Source: an uncultured Nitrospira sp. (GTDB lineage Bacteria; Nitrospirota; Nitrospiria; Nitrospirales; Nitrospiraceae). From it: 58,155 nucleotides of DNA. A program made the position numbers and the translations under genes. Under the pieces are notes generated by a model. The model worked only from the letters and a program-made list of their open reading frames with translations. It was not told the DNA's origin and did not search any database. Positions 16,276 to 24,660 of this stretch are shown one piece after another; the stretch's first letter is position 1, and every line of letters begins with the position of its first letter. Location: NCBI GenBank assembly GCA_902500805.1, contig CABVSA010000014.1:1-58155 (forward strand), read 5' to 3'.

Positions 16276-17043
16276 TTACTGAGCAGAACAGCCTCCGTCC
16301 ACCACAAGGTTAGCACCCGTAATCCACTTACTCTCAGGAGAGAGTAAAAAACCGGCCGCATGCGCGACATCATCGGGGCTCCCGAATCCAAGCGGATGCA
16401 TGTCTTTCAGCGCTTGTACCTGCTGTCCAGAAAGTCCGGCGAGGGCTCGCTCAGCCATTTCCGTTCGAACCATACCGGGTGAGAGCACATTGACACGGAT
16501 ATTTCGCCTCGCCAGCTCGGTTGCCATGGCTCTAGCTCCGGCAGTCACGGCGCCTTTGCTTCCGCTATAGGCGATTTGACCGGGTTTTCCGATCAGGCTA
16601 TAGATTGAGGAAATAAATAGGACCGAACCTCCCTCTTCCCGGAGAAGATCTCGTCGCGTCACTGAACGGGCCAACTCCATCCCGGCTACATAGTTCACCT
16701 GCATAATGGCCTGGAGCTTATCCGGACCAATGGCGCTCAAGGGAAGGGTGTCGACCGTACCTGCGGCGTGACAGAGGCCGTACAGTCGCCCCAGAACCGC
16801 GACCGCCTCTTTGACCGCCGGCATGATTGTAGTCACCTCGGTCAAATCCAGCTGCACGATCCTGAAGACCTGCGCACCTGCCTGTCTCGCCGTATCCTCG
16901 AGCCGTGCTCGATCCCGCCCAATTAAGACCAATCCAGCCCCTTGTCGAGCCAAGTGAACTGCGATAGCCCGCCCGATACCCGATGAAGCACCAGAAACGA
17001 CGATCGTTTTCCCTTCGAATATCCTCTTTGAATTCTCCGTCAC
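16276..17043 (-). CDS. Short-chain dehydrogenase (second SDR of the block)
   Basis: 255 residues with the loop VVSGASSGIGRAIAV, the active site SSIYSLIGKPGQIAYSGSKG (Ser, Tyr, Lys), NIRVNVLSPGMVRTEMAERA, and the end ITGANLVVDGGCSAQ. It is a FabG-like or sugar-type SDR; a 3-oxoacyl-ACP reductase is likely given the flanking KAS III and ACP genes. The start is a GTG overlapping the KAS III stop as GTGA, so translation is coupled. Two SDRs in one block could give opposite stereochemistry or act at two different carbons. Confidence 0.87.
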   Translation of the reverse strand: MTENSKRIFEGKTIVVSGASSGIGRAIAVHLARQGAGLVLIGRDRARLEDTARQAGAQVFRIVQLDLTEVTTIMPAVKEAVAVLGRLYGLCHAAGTVDTLPLSAIGPDKLQAIMQVNYVAGMELARSVTRRDLLREEGGSVLFISSIYSLIGKPGQIAYSGSKGAVTAGARAMATELARRNIRVNVLSPGMVRTEMAERALAGLSGQQVQALKDMHPLGFGSPDDVAHAAGFLLSPESKWITGANLVVDGGCSAQ

Positions 17044-18089
17044 ATCGACACCTGTGACGTATTATCCAACTCCACAGAGTCCAGAACGGCGTTCGAGTCC
17101 AGGTCGATCAGAGCCGATCCCCAGGATAGGCCGACACCGTAGCCCAGCAACATCAGACGGAGCGGGCGCTCCTTCAGTCTCGTAAGATTTCCTTGAGTCA
17201 TGGTCAAGGGGATCGACGCGCCACCGGTGTTTCCGAAGTCTCGAAGGATGATGGGCACTTTCTCGGAAGGAAGCGACTGCTTCACGCACAGATGTTTCAT
17301 GATGAATTGATTGGATTGATGAAAAATGAAGTAGTCGACGTCGTCGTTGCCCATCAACGCAGCCTGCAGGGTCTCTTCGATCAAGGCGGGAACCCGCTTG
17401 ATCGTAAAGTTGAAGATGAGGGCTCCGTTCATGGAAACGCAATGTTTACGTGCGTCCGCTCCAAATCTGTCCCGAAATCCTCCGGACTCAACGATCATCG
17501 AATTGAATCCGCCGCCGTCCGAATGCAAGGCATAGTGCCAGATCGGTTCCGTCAGACCCGTCGCTTCCAACGCAGTGGCCGACCCGGCATCCCCGAACAA
17601 CAAAGACACAGAACGATCAGATTGATCAGAAAAGCGGGTCGGTGTCTCTCCGTGCAGCACCAATACCCGACGCATCCCCCCACACTGCAGCATCATCGCG
17701 GCCAGCCACATACCATACGGATAGCCGGAACAACCGAGCCCCACATCGAATGCGGCACAATGATCGGCAAGACTCAGACGATGATGAACCACACAAGCCG
17801 TGGAAGGTAGGAAGTAATCCGGAGTTTGCGTCACCATGATGACGGCATCTATTGAAGCAGCCGTCCACCCGAGTCGTTCCATCAGCCGCTGCGCAGCAGC
17901 AATGCACAGATCGCTGCTGCAGAGAGTGTCCCCTGCGACACGGCGGCTTGATACACCGGCCATCCCCGTCACCTTCCGGATTTCTTCTTGTGTAAACGCT
18001 GAGGCGTCCTGTACGTTGTCGAACCGCCTGGTCGGTACGCAGGTACAGACCCCTGCAACTCTAGCCCCGGTTGTCTTAACAACTGCCAT
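17040..18089 (-). CDS. 3-oxoacyl-ACP synthase III (KAS III, FabH-like)
   Basis: 349 residues from the ATG at 18089, which has AAGGA seven bases upstream. The catalytic triad is complete: Cys120 in FDVGLGCSGYPYG, His257 in FIFHQSNQF and Asn287 in DFGNTGGASIP. KAS III enzymes start chains by joining an acyl-CoA to malonyl-ACP. No KAS I/II, malonyl transferase or enoyl reductase lies in the block, so one condensation round and a short hydroxy- or enoyl product are the simplest reading (inference). The gene overlaps the end of the DUF218 gene by 14 bases and leads the ACP-dependent operon. Confidence 0.9.
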   Translation of the reverse strand: MAVVKTTGARVAGVCTCVPTRRFDNVQDASAFTQEEIRKVTGMAGVSSRRVAGDTLCSSDLCIAAAQRLMERLGWTAASIDAVIMVTQTPDYFLPSTACVVHHRLSLADHCAAFDVGLGCSGYPYGMWLAAMMLQCGGMRRVLVLHGETPTRFSDQSDRSVSLLFGDAGSATALEATGLTEPIWHYALHSDGGGFNSMIVESGGFRDRFGADARKHCVSMNGALIFNFTIKRVPALIEETLQAALMGNDDVDYFIFHQSNQFIMKHLCVKQSLPSEKVPIILRDFGNTGGASIPLTMTQGNLTRLKERPLRLMLLGYGVGLSWGSALIDLDSNAVLDSVELDNTSQVSM

Positions 18090-18750
18090 AGGCGTTCCTT
18101 CCAAGAAACGTTACCTGATCAGGTGATGCATGAGGATCATCCGGCAGCGGCCACCACTCCGCATAGAGATATCCGATCGTTTTTCGCAGCACCGTGTAAA
18201 CCCCATTCACCGACAACCACCAGTGTTCAGGATCGTAACCGTTCTCGATGCCGGCAATTACCCCGATTGGAGTGTTATCGCCAAACGCTCGTTTAAATAG
18301 CACCAGACTTTTTCTCGCATGTGCTCCAATAGTAAATACATTGATTCCCGTAACGGGAATATGTGAGTTGAGCAACCACTGTCTGACACCCAAAGCCGAT
18401 GTATAGGTCCGATGATTATCAATATTCCGAACGGTAAGAATGTGAATGGTGTGTTCACTGACCCCTAGATATTTCAGCTGTTCTGCTGCGCGGGATGCCG
18501 CATTTTCATCCGATTGCCCGCTCTCATGCCAACTAGGGAGGGTGCCCACCGTGACGACAATGGCATACCGTCCACGCTTGAACTCCTCGGCCGCGTCCTT
18601 CATTGCCGAAGATTCCCAAATCCAACCCTCGACTACTAGCACGTTGGCATGGACGGGGTGATTGATCGCGAGAAAATCATGTATGGTCAGCGCGAACACA
18701 ATCACTGTGAGGAGTACGGCGACGATCCCACCTTTTACGGCGCTACTCAT
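18076..18750 (-). CDS. DUF218 (YdcF/SanA/ElyC-like) membrane-anchored protein
   Basis: 224 residues from the ATG at 18750; a GTG at 18807 would add 19 residues, and neither has a clear ribosome site. One N-terminal membrane helix (GGIVAVLLTVIVFALTI) is followed by a periplasmic alpha/beta domain with the family features VLVVEGWIWESSAMKDAA, HESGQSDENAASRAAEQLKYL and NRTYTSA-like spacing (NHRTYTSALGVRQWLL). DUF218 proteins are linked to envelope polysaccharide and lipid-carrier recycling, but their chemistry is not settled. It lies between the carbamoyltransferase trio and the KAS III gene and overlaps the latter. Confidence 0.75.
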   Translation of the reverse strand: MSSAVKGGIVAVLLTVIVFALTIHDFLAINHPVHANVLVVEGWIWESSAMKDAAEEFKRGRYAIVVTVGTLPSWHESGQSDENAASRAAEQLKYLGVSEHTIHILTVRNIDNHRTYTSALGVRQWLLNSHIPVTGINVFTIGAHARKSLVLFKRAFGDNTPIGVIAGIENGYDPEHWWLSVNGVYTVLRKTIGYLYAEWWPLPDDPHASPDQVTFLGRNAYGSC

Positions 18751-18846
18751 TGAGAGGTATCGTTTTGGATAAGGGGATGAAACGATGATAAGCGTGGTGG
18801 TTTTCACCCGTTAGCATGAAGTGCGGGCCATGAAATGGACTCGCCT

Positions 18847-18999
18847 CTAGAAAAGAGTATAGACAAATGGGGCCAGCGCCGAGCCTTGTGTGAACACGAT
18901 CAATACACTAAACAACATCAGGACAAGGACGATGGGGAGCAACCAAAACTTCTTTCGCTCTTTCATGAATGTCCACAATTCGCCAATCACTTCGCCCAT
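18847..18999 (-). CDS. DUF5989-type small membrane protein
   Basis: 50 residues: MGEVIGELWTFMKERKKFW, then a single membrane helix (LLPIVLVLMLFSVLIVF) and the end TQGSALAPFVYTLF. A strong AGGAGG ribosome site stands before the ATG. The pattern (MGE..ELW.F..ERKK.WL.P, then QGSALAPF.Y) is that of the DUF5989 family, which is regularly found with an SxtJ-like membrane protein and a NodU/CmcH-type carbamoyltransferase, as here. Its function is unknown; a small subunit or chaperone of the pair is plausible. Confidence 0.9.
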   Translation of the reverse strand: MGEVIGELWTFMKERKKFWLLPIVLVLMLFSVLIVFTQGSALAPFVYTLF

Positions 19000-19031
19000 T
19001 GAATGCCTCCTTTATGAAACATCACAAAGTC

Positions 19032-19433
19032 TTAGAATTGAAACCTCATATGTCCTTGCAGCCTTGGTTTCTTAAGAACACGATACGTTGAGCAATCTCT
19101 ACCACGTGTTTGCCTCATGACGTCTTTCCCTAGCAAGCGGAACAGAATCCCCATCGGCGTGATGAGGCCATAGAAAACAAGACCAAGAAGAATGCGGGTG
19201 TTGATCCATCCAAGAGCATGTCCTATCCCCGTCCATGCGGTGTGTATTGGTTTCAAGATTCCAGGGGACATTCCTCCGAGGAGCATAAGCGTTCCGCCCA
19301 GGCCAATAGCCCAGAAGCGCAAGGCTTCTCCTCGAATCAAGAGTGGCCAAAGCCCGATCCCAATGAAGACTGCCCCAACCAACAGACCAAAACTGCGTAA
19401 GTCTTTCTTCGTTACCGATTGCTCTTGAGGCAT
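19032..19433 (-). CDS. SxtJ-like membrane protein
   Basis: 133 residues from the ATG at 19433, preceded by ggaagaa. Three or four membrane helices are visible (SFGLLVGAVFIGIGLWPLLI, ALRFWAIGLGGTLMLLGGM, RILLGLVFYGLITPMGILFR), followed by a basic cytosolic tail (GKDVMRQTRGR). Small membrane proteins of this kind are encoded between NodU-type carbamoyltransferases and DUF5989 genes; the family name comes from the saxitoxin gene cluster. Its role is not established. It starts 13 bases after the carbamoyltransferase stop. Confidence 0.82.
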   Translation of the reverse strand: MPQEQSVTKKDLRSFGLLVGAVFIGIGLWPLLIRGEALRFWAIGLGGTLMLLGGMSPGILKPIHTAWTGIGHALGWINTRILLGLVFYGLITPMGILFRLLGKDVMRQTRGRDCSTYRVLKKPRLQGHMRFQF

Positions 19434-19446
19434 CGTTCTTCCTTCC

Positions 19447-21291
19447 CTAGTCGAGATCGAATTCCTTCTTCCAGTCCGAGTCTCCATCAAGTGGCTTTTG
19501 ATCTTCTTTCCTCAGCACACAGTTCTCAAGCACCAATAGATCCATCTCCGTGCGCATGAAGCACCGGTAGGCATCCTCCGGCGTGCACACAATCGGCTCG
19601 CCCCGTACGTTGAACGACGTATTCACCAGAACCGCGAAACCCGTCTTGCTTTCAAAGGTCTTCAGCAACCGATAGTATCGTGGGTTTGTGGCTTCATGCA
19701 CGGTCTGGACTCTCGCTGAGTAGTCGATGTGCGTGACGGCTGGGATCTCTGAACGAGGGACGTTGAGTAAATCGATTCCCCAGAGGGCTTTCTCCTCAGA
19801 ATCGAACGGCAAACGACGCTTCTCTTGTATTGGCGCAACCAACAACATGTACGGACTGTCGCAATCCATCTGGAAATACTCAGAGACCCGCTCTCTCAAC
19901 ACCGAAGGCGCAAAAGGTCTGAACGATTCGCGGTATTTAATTTTAAGGTTCATAACGGATTGCATCTTTGCACTTCGGGCATCACCCAAGATACTTCGTC
20001 CACCTAATGAGCGCGGGCCGAACTCCATGCGCCCCTGAAGCCATCCCACAACTTGTTCACTCGCAAGAGCGTTGGCGGTTCGATCGAATAGGTCCTCGTC
20101 ACTCAGTCGTTCATAGACAGCCCCGATGGCCTTCATTCTGGCCTCAATGTCATCGTTCGAGAAGGCTGGACCAAGATAACTCCCGCTCATCCGATCCACG
20201 ACATTATCCGCCGTTCTTGGCTGTCCTTCATGTTGGTGCCAGGCACTGAGTGCCGCACCAACTGCCCCCCCGGCATCGCCGGCCGCCGGCTGAATCCAAA
20301 GTCCTTTTAAATGGCCTTCCCTCAAGATGCGTCCGTTTCCGACACAGTTCAGAGCGACGCCTCCTGCCAGACACAAATGCTCAACACCAGTTTCCCGATG
20401 CATGGTGTTGGACAGACGCAGCATGACTTCTTCCGTCACGTCTTGTATGGATCGGGCTAAATCCATCTCGCGTTGAGTCAACTTCGTCTCAGGCTTCCTG
20501 GGTGGGCCTCCAAACAGGCCATCGAATTTCCGGCTAGTCATGGTCAGGCCCGTGCAGTAATTGAAATACTCCATATTCATTCGGAAGGTGCCGTCAGGCT
20601 TCAGGTCTAATAGATGGTCGTAAATGGCCTTCACGTACTTGGGTTCCCCATAAGGCGCCAGGCCCATTACCTTGTACTCACCTGAATTCACCTTAAATCC
20701 TGTGTAATAGGTGAAGGCGGAGTAGAGCAATCCGAGAGAGTGTGGGAAGGGAATTTCCCAGAGCGGCGTCAGCTTATTACCGTCTCCTAGCCATGCCGAG
20801 GTGGTGGCCCACTCACCTACCCCGTCCATACAAAGCACTCCAGCCTTTTGATAGGGAGAGGCGAAGAACGCCGAGGCGGCGTGGGATTCGTGATGCTCAC
20901 CGAACAGCAACTCGGGAAGGTCTGATTTCTGTACTTCGTCGGTACACATCAGCAGTTCATTTTTGAGAGAAGTACGCAGAAGCAACTTCTCTTTCAGCCA
21001 AACCGGCATTGCCGCCAGAAAGGACTGTACCCCACTAGGCGCAAATCCCACGTAGGTTTCCATCAAGCGTTCAAACTTCACGAGGGGCTTGTCATAGAAC
21101 GCCATGTACTTCAAATCCTTGACCCCAATGCCGGCTTGCGCAAGACAGTACCTCACAGCCTGGGTAGGAAAGGCAGGATCATGTTTTCGCCTCGTAAAGC
21201 GCTCTTCCTGGGCCGCAGCGATAATGGCACCATCCTTGACAAGACAAGCGGCGCTATCGTGGTAATAAGCCGAAATGCCCAGGATATACAT
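19447..21291 (-). CDS. NodU/CmcH-family carbamoyltransferase
   Basis: 614 residues from the ATG at 21291, with AAGGGAG upstream. The Kae1-like N-terminal domain begins MYILGISAYYHDSAACLVKD, contains EHHESHAASAFFASPY (metal-binding histidines) and CMDGVGEWAT. The YrdC-like C-terminal domain has WLQGRMEFGPRSLGGRSILG and VLVNTSFNVRGEPIVCTPED. These enzymes make an adenylated carbamate from carbamoyl phosphate and ATP and pass it to a hydroxyl. An O-carbamoylated sugar in the local polysaccharide is the likely product. A longer frame starting at 21396 has a poor N-terminus. Confidence 0.9.
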   Translation of the reverse strand: MYILGISAYYHDSAACLVKDGAIIAAAQEERFTRRKHDPAFPTQAVRYCLAQAGIGVKDLKYMAFYDKPLVKFERLMETYVGFAPSGVQSFLAAMPVWLKEKLLLRTSLKNELLMCTDEVQKSDLPELLFGEHHESHAASAFFASPYQKAGVLCMDGVGEWATTSAWLGDGNKLTPLWEIPFPHSLGLLYSAFTYYTGFKVNSGEYKVMGLAPYGEPKYVKAIYDHLLDLKPDGTFRMNMEYFNYCTGLTMTSRKFDGLFGGPPRKPETKLTQREMDLARSIQDVTEEVMLRLSNTMHRETGVEHLCLAGGVALNCVGNGRILREGHLKGLWIQPAAGDAGGAVGAALSAWHQHEGQPRTADNVVDRMSGSYLGPAFSNDDIEARMKAIGAVYERLSDEDLFDRTANALASEQVVGWLQGRMEFGPRSLGGRSILGDARSAKMQSVMNLKIKYRESFRPFAPSVLRERVSEYFQMDCDSPYMLLVAPIQEKRRLPFDSEEKALWGIDLLNVPRSEIPAVTHIDYSARVQTVHEATNPRYYRLLKTFESKTGFAVLVNTSFNVRGEPIVCTPEDAYRCFMRTEMDLLVLENCVLRKEDQKPLDGDSDWKKEFDLD

Positions 21292-21411
21292 GCTATCAAC
21301 AGACTCCCTTCTCGGTGATGGCGGCGACGGGGGCGCCAGAAGCATCTTATTGTCGGACCACAGCGGCAGGATTCCACCCGCCTGTGCGTTGCCCACCTAG
21401 CCATGTACTCT

Positions 21412-21843
21412 TCATGGAGGACAACAATCTATCGATGGTGTATTAACGAAGACTTCGTTTGAACAGCTACTTTCCAGTCCATTGTAGGCGCTCACTGCAA
21501 AGTAATAGGTAAGTCCTGGATCGAGGTTCGTCACAGTTCCGTGCCTGGAGGTCACAAATAGTTCTTGATCATACGCGCACGAGCCAGACTGCTTTGGGGA
21601 GCGTTTCCCATAATGAATGTAATAGCCAAGAATGCTTGAATCTTCGACGGAGTCCCAGACCAAGCCGATCGACACTCCATCATGAGAGCTGTTCGGAGTA
21701 GTATTCTGTTCCTGTTCGTCACTACCATCGCACCCGATGATAGAGAGACAGGCCAGACTCACGACCATCGAGCAACCTAGGCCGTTGATGAATTCCGGCT
21801 TGCTTAATAGGCTGCGGAGCTGAAGCAGCAGGGGAAGAAACAT
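21412..21843 (-). CDS. Fibronectin III lipoprotein (paralogue of the 2206 gene)
   Basis: 143 residues from the ATG at 21843; ATG 21855 in the same frame is also possible because GGAAGGA lies just before it. A long N-region leads to a lipobox (ACLSIIGC). One Fn3 domain follows: SIGLVWDSVEDSSILGYYIH and NLDPGLTYYFAVSAYNGLES, ending CSNEVFVNTPS. The signal region, domain and Cys-Ser-Asn-Glu-Val ending parallel the protein at 2206-2793. Here the gene sits inside the minus-strand polysaccharide operon, between the priming transferase and the carbamoyltransferase. The function is probably structural. Confidence 0.75.
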   Translation of the reverse strand: MFLPLLLQLRSLLSKPEFINGLGCSMVVSLACLSIIGCDGSDEQEQNTTPNSSHDGVSIGLVWDSVEDSSILGYYIHYGKRSPKQSGSCAYDQELFVTSRHGTVTNLDPGLTYYFAVSAYNGLESSCSNEVFVNTPSIDCCPP

Positions 21844-21960
21844 TCTCACGGTCATTCCTTCCAAATTGCCCGTTCTAGACCGCGCGCCGTGATCTCAATA
21901 CCCGGCCCGAGCCAGGCCGTGGCAAACGGCATGGGAAGGGGAGAAAGGATATGTCTCGTG

Positions 21961-23091
21961 TCAACAGGCGCCTTTGCCCGTGATCATCGCAACGGGTGTT
22001 GCTAACAGAATCTTGATGTCGGACCATAAGGACATGGTCCTGGCATACCGTAAATCAAGACGTACCATCTCATCGAACGTGGTTCGGCTTCGACCTACCA
22101 CTTGCCAGAGCCCGGTCATACCTGGCTTGGCTTCCAAGAGACGCCCCCTGTGCCAGGGCTTATATTGTTGCAGTTCATATGGGACCGGCGGCCTCGGTCC
22201 TACCAGGGACATGTCACCGATCAGTACATTCCAGAGTTGCGGGAGCTCATCAAGGCTGGTTCTGCGAAGAAACCGGCCCAAGGGAGTAATCCTGGAATCA
22301 TTTGTAAGCTTGAAGACGACCGGCTTCTCTTCAGCCTGTACCTGGTCGCTCGCGGTGATGAACCAGCTCACATAGTCGTGATGAGCCTGATGATCCGCAG
22401 TTACGTACATCGTTCGGAACTTGTACATCGTGAAGGGTTTCATGAGATGCCCAACCCGCATCTGCTTAAACAAGACCGGCCCAGGAGACGACAACTTGAC
22501 AAGTACGGCGATGAGAGCAAACATTGGCAACAACACGCCTAATAATAGGGCGCTGAACACAATATCTATGCCTCGTTTGATCGTCTGAAAATTAGCGATG
22601 GCCGGTCTATGCGGGGAGAGTTCTGGATGCAGGAGAGGATCCAGTGGAGACACGTGTTTCTCATTTGACATGTTTGGATCAGGATACACATGCATTGTGA
22701 TGGATAGGTGTTGTGCAAGCTCCGCATTACCCTGAAGTAGAATGGCACTCCTGACCGTGCTCTCAAGCCGATCGCAGGTGCGGGCAAGATCGGTGGGATT
22801 GATCTCGGGTACGATCAGACCGATGACACTCGACGACTCAAACCAACCAAGAATATCCAAATCTGATGCAACCACCGACAAAGCCTTTGCGAGATGCGCG
22901 CTGTCAGCCGTCCCTTGTTCCCCCAACCTGCCAGGAAGACTGCCCAACAGCAATACCATTGCACTTCCTGAGCGATCTGCACGTTTCCTTTCTCGAGTCA
23001 CTTCCTGCTTGAATGATTGGGCATCGAGGACGACGTTATGCAGTTCCATGGTATCTACGTTCACAGGTGGGCGTATCTCCGCATCGTTCAT
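21961..23091 (-). CDS. Priming sugar-phosphate transferase with degenerate GGDEF-like N-terminal domain
   Basis: 376 residues from the ATG at 23091, which has GGGAG at proper spacing. The C-terminal half is the polyprenyl-phosphate sugar-1-phosphate transferase domain: KRGIDIVFSALLLGVLLP (membrane helix), GPVLFKQMRVG, YKFRTMYV, LTNDSRITPLGRFLRRTSLD, ELPQLWNVLIGDMSLVGPRP and KPGMTGLWQVVGRSRTTFDE. It starts repeat-unit assembly on undecaprenyl phosphate. Residues about 25-140 look like a worn GGDEF/nucleotidyl-cyclase fold (FKQEVTRERKRADRSGSAMV, then LDILGWFESSSVIGLIVPEI) without a GGDEF motif. A stand-alone relative is encoded at 24157-24660. Two cytosolic halves joined this way suggest ligand control of priming (inference). 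Confidence 0.87.
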   Translation of the reverse strand: MNDAEIRPPVNVDTMELHNVVLDAQSFKQEVTRERKRADRSGSAMVLLLGSLPGRLGEQGTADSAHLAKALSVVASDLDILGWFESSSVIGLIVPEINPTDLARTCDRLESTVRSAILLQGNAELAQHLSITMHVYPDPNMSNEKHVSPLDPLLHPELSPHRPAIANFQTIKRGIDIVFSALLLGVLLPMFALIAVLVKLSSPGPVLFKQMRVGHLMKPFTMYKFRTMYVTADHQAHHDYVSWFITASDQVQAEEKPVVFKLTNDSRITPLGRFLRRTSLDELPQLWNVLIGDMSLVGPRPPVPYELQQYKPWHRGRLLEAKPGMTGLWQVVGRSRTTFDEMVRLDLRYARTMSLWSDIKILLATPVAMITGKGAC

Positions 23092-23114
23092 CTTGTCAGT
23101 CTCCCTCACCACAT

Positions 23115-24116
23115 CTAGGCTAATACAATTTCCTTGTGTTGATTCAGTGATTGTTCAGCTGCTTCGAGGATACGTACGACCCGCAGCCCTGCCAGCCCAT
23201 CGTTGATCGGTTTCGTCCCGTTCATGATACAGTCGAGGAAATAGCGCGTTTCCACCTTCAGCGCCTCAGCCTCCTCGATTTTTGGCGCATACATGTCCCC
23301 GGTCCTGTAGCTAACCAAGGTCGCATGCCTGCCCGATTCATTCTTGACATCGGCGCCCTTGTCATAGATGCGGATTTTTTCCGCCACATCGAGGTCGTTC
23401 CAAACCAGCATTCGCTTTTGTCCACCAACCATGGTCGTGCGCATTTTGACGGGTGAGAGCCAATTGACATTGATGTGCGCCAGGACATTGTCGGGGAAAT
23501 ACACGGTAAGGTAGGCGATGTTTTCGAGATTATTCACGTGAGCCCCGCCGGTAGCCACAACCAACTCCGGCTCAACTCCGATCAGATAATCCATAATTGC
23601 CAGATCATGCGGCGCAAGGTCCCAGAGCACGTTCACGTCGTGCTGAAACAGTCCCAAGTTTACACGTGTGGAATCATAGTAATAGAGACGGCCCAACGTG
23701 CCCTCATTGAGGAGTTGCTTAATCTTGCGAACAGCTCCGGTAAAGAGAAAGGTGTGGTCGACCATAATCTTAAGTCCACGGCGATCTGCTAATTCAATCA
23801 GCTCCTCTGCCTCCGCGCACGTCGCGGTAAATGGTTTCTCGACGAACACATGTTTCCCATTCTCAAGCGCTTTTTTCGCTAATTCGTAATGGTAGGACAC
23901 CGGCGTCACGATCGCGACGGCGTCGATGTCCGTGGCGAGAAGTACAGCATCTGGGTTCGTCGTCACACCAATGCCGGGATATGCCGTCATCACGCGATTC
24001 AATGCAGCGGGAGACTTGTCGCAGACGGTGACGATCTTGCAGTCGTGATGTCCCGCGAAGTTCCGCACCACGTTCGGTCCCCAATACCCATACCCGATTA
24101 CTCCGAGACGCAACAT
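23115..24116 (-). CDS. Gfo/Idh/MocA-family NAD(P)-dependent oxidoreductase
   Basis: 333 residues. The Rossmann N-terminus is LGVIGYGYWGPNVVRNFAGH; the signature EKPFTATCAEAEELI (Lys in EKP) and the C-terminal sheet with HDLAIMDYLIG (catalytic His) follow. Relatives include WlbA/WbpB, which oxidise the 3-position of UDP-N-acetyl sugar acids, and inositol-type dehydrogenases. The substrate here is probably a nucleotide sugar. The gene ends just before the priming transferase gene on the same strand. Confidence 0.87.
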   Translation of the reverse strand: MLRLGVIGYGYWGPNVVRNFAGHHDCKIVTVCDKSPAALNRVMTAYPGIGVTTNPDAVLLATDIDAVAIVTPVSYHYELAKKALENGKHVFVEKPFTATCAEAEELIELADRRGLKIMVDHTFLFTGAVRKIKQLLNEGTLGRLYYYDSTRVNLGLFQHDVNVLWDLAPHDLAIMDYLIGVEPELVVATGGAHVNNLENIAYLTVYFPDNVLAHINVNWLSPVKMRTTMVGGQKRMLVWNDLDVAEKIRIYDKGADVKNESGRHATLVSYRTGDMYAPKIEEAEALKVETRYFLDCIMNGTKPINDGLAGLRVVRILEAAEQSLNQHKEIVLA

Positions 24117-24156
24117 AGCTACACTCCTTAAAAGAGGTTAGAAGGGATTACAGGAT

Positions 24157-24660
24157 CTAGTCTTTTAGAACGGGAGATGAAGGAGAATGGCCCGATGGAT
24201 TAAATGTCGTGAGTTCACCTGGATCCAACACATGTATCTGAAGAAAACGGGCATCCGTGAACGTGAATGCATCACGTAAACGATCCGCCAAACGAGCTTG
24301 TAGTGTTTGACATCCATCGACGATGGAGTCTCGTTGCAGCGTCGTCAGTAGAACACCCAAGATTCGCCCTTGCCGATACCAGCCGATATAATCAGTGTCG
24401 CGGCAACTGTGAAATAGTAAAGAAATGGTCTTGTCTGCAAGTTCATCACTCAAGGGCACGCCGTGCCCTTGAGTGTTCGTCCGATAGATCAACAGAACAC
24501 GACAGAAATGCCCCGACCGCTCAGAACGCCTGAACTCGCGCCGGACGAGATTGGAAAAGGCTAATTCAGGCAAGATGTACGTAGGGGAGCACGACTGACG
24601 GCTCCTTATTAGACCCAGAAAGAGAAAGAGTTTATTCCACCGCAGAGATACGGAGCGCAT
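24157..24660 (-). CDS. Stand-alone degenerate GGDEF-like domain protein
   Basis: 167 residues. The central part (FSNLVRREFRRSERSGHFCR, then CRDTDYIGWYRQGRILGVLL) aligns by eye with residues about 25-110 of the sugar transferase two genes downstream: the same R-R-x-E/K-R-S/A-x-R-S-G helix, the same D-x-IGW hairpin and the same hydrophobic strand. No GGDEF or product-inhibition motif is present, so it is not an active diguanylate cyclase. It could bind a nucleotide or pair with the transferase. The N-terminal 30 residues are basic and hydrophobic. I do not recognise a named family. Confidence 0.65.
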   Translation of the reverse strand: MRSVSLRWNKLFLFLGLIRSRQSCSPTYILPELAFSNLVRREFRRSERSGHFCRVLLIYRTNTQGHGVPLSDELADKTISLLFHSCRDTDYIGWYRQGRILGVLLTTLQRDSIVDGCQTLQARLADRLRDAFTFTDARFLQIHVLDPGELTTFNPSGHSPSSPVLKD

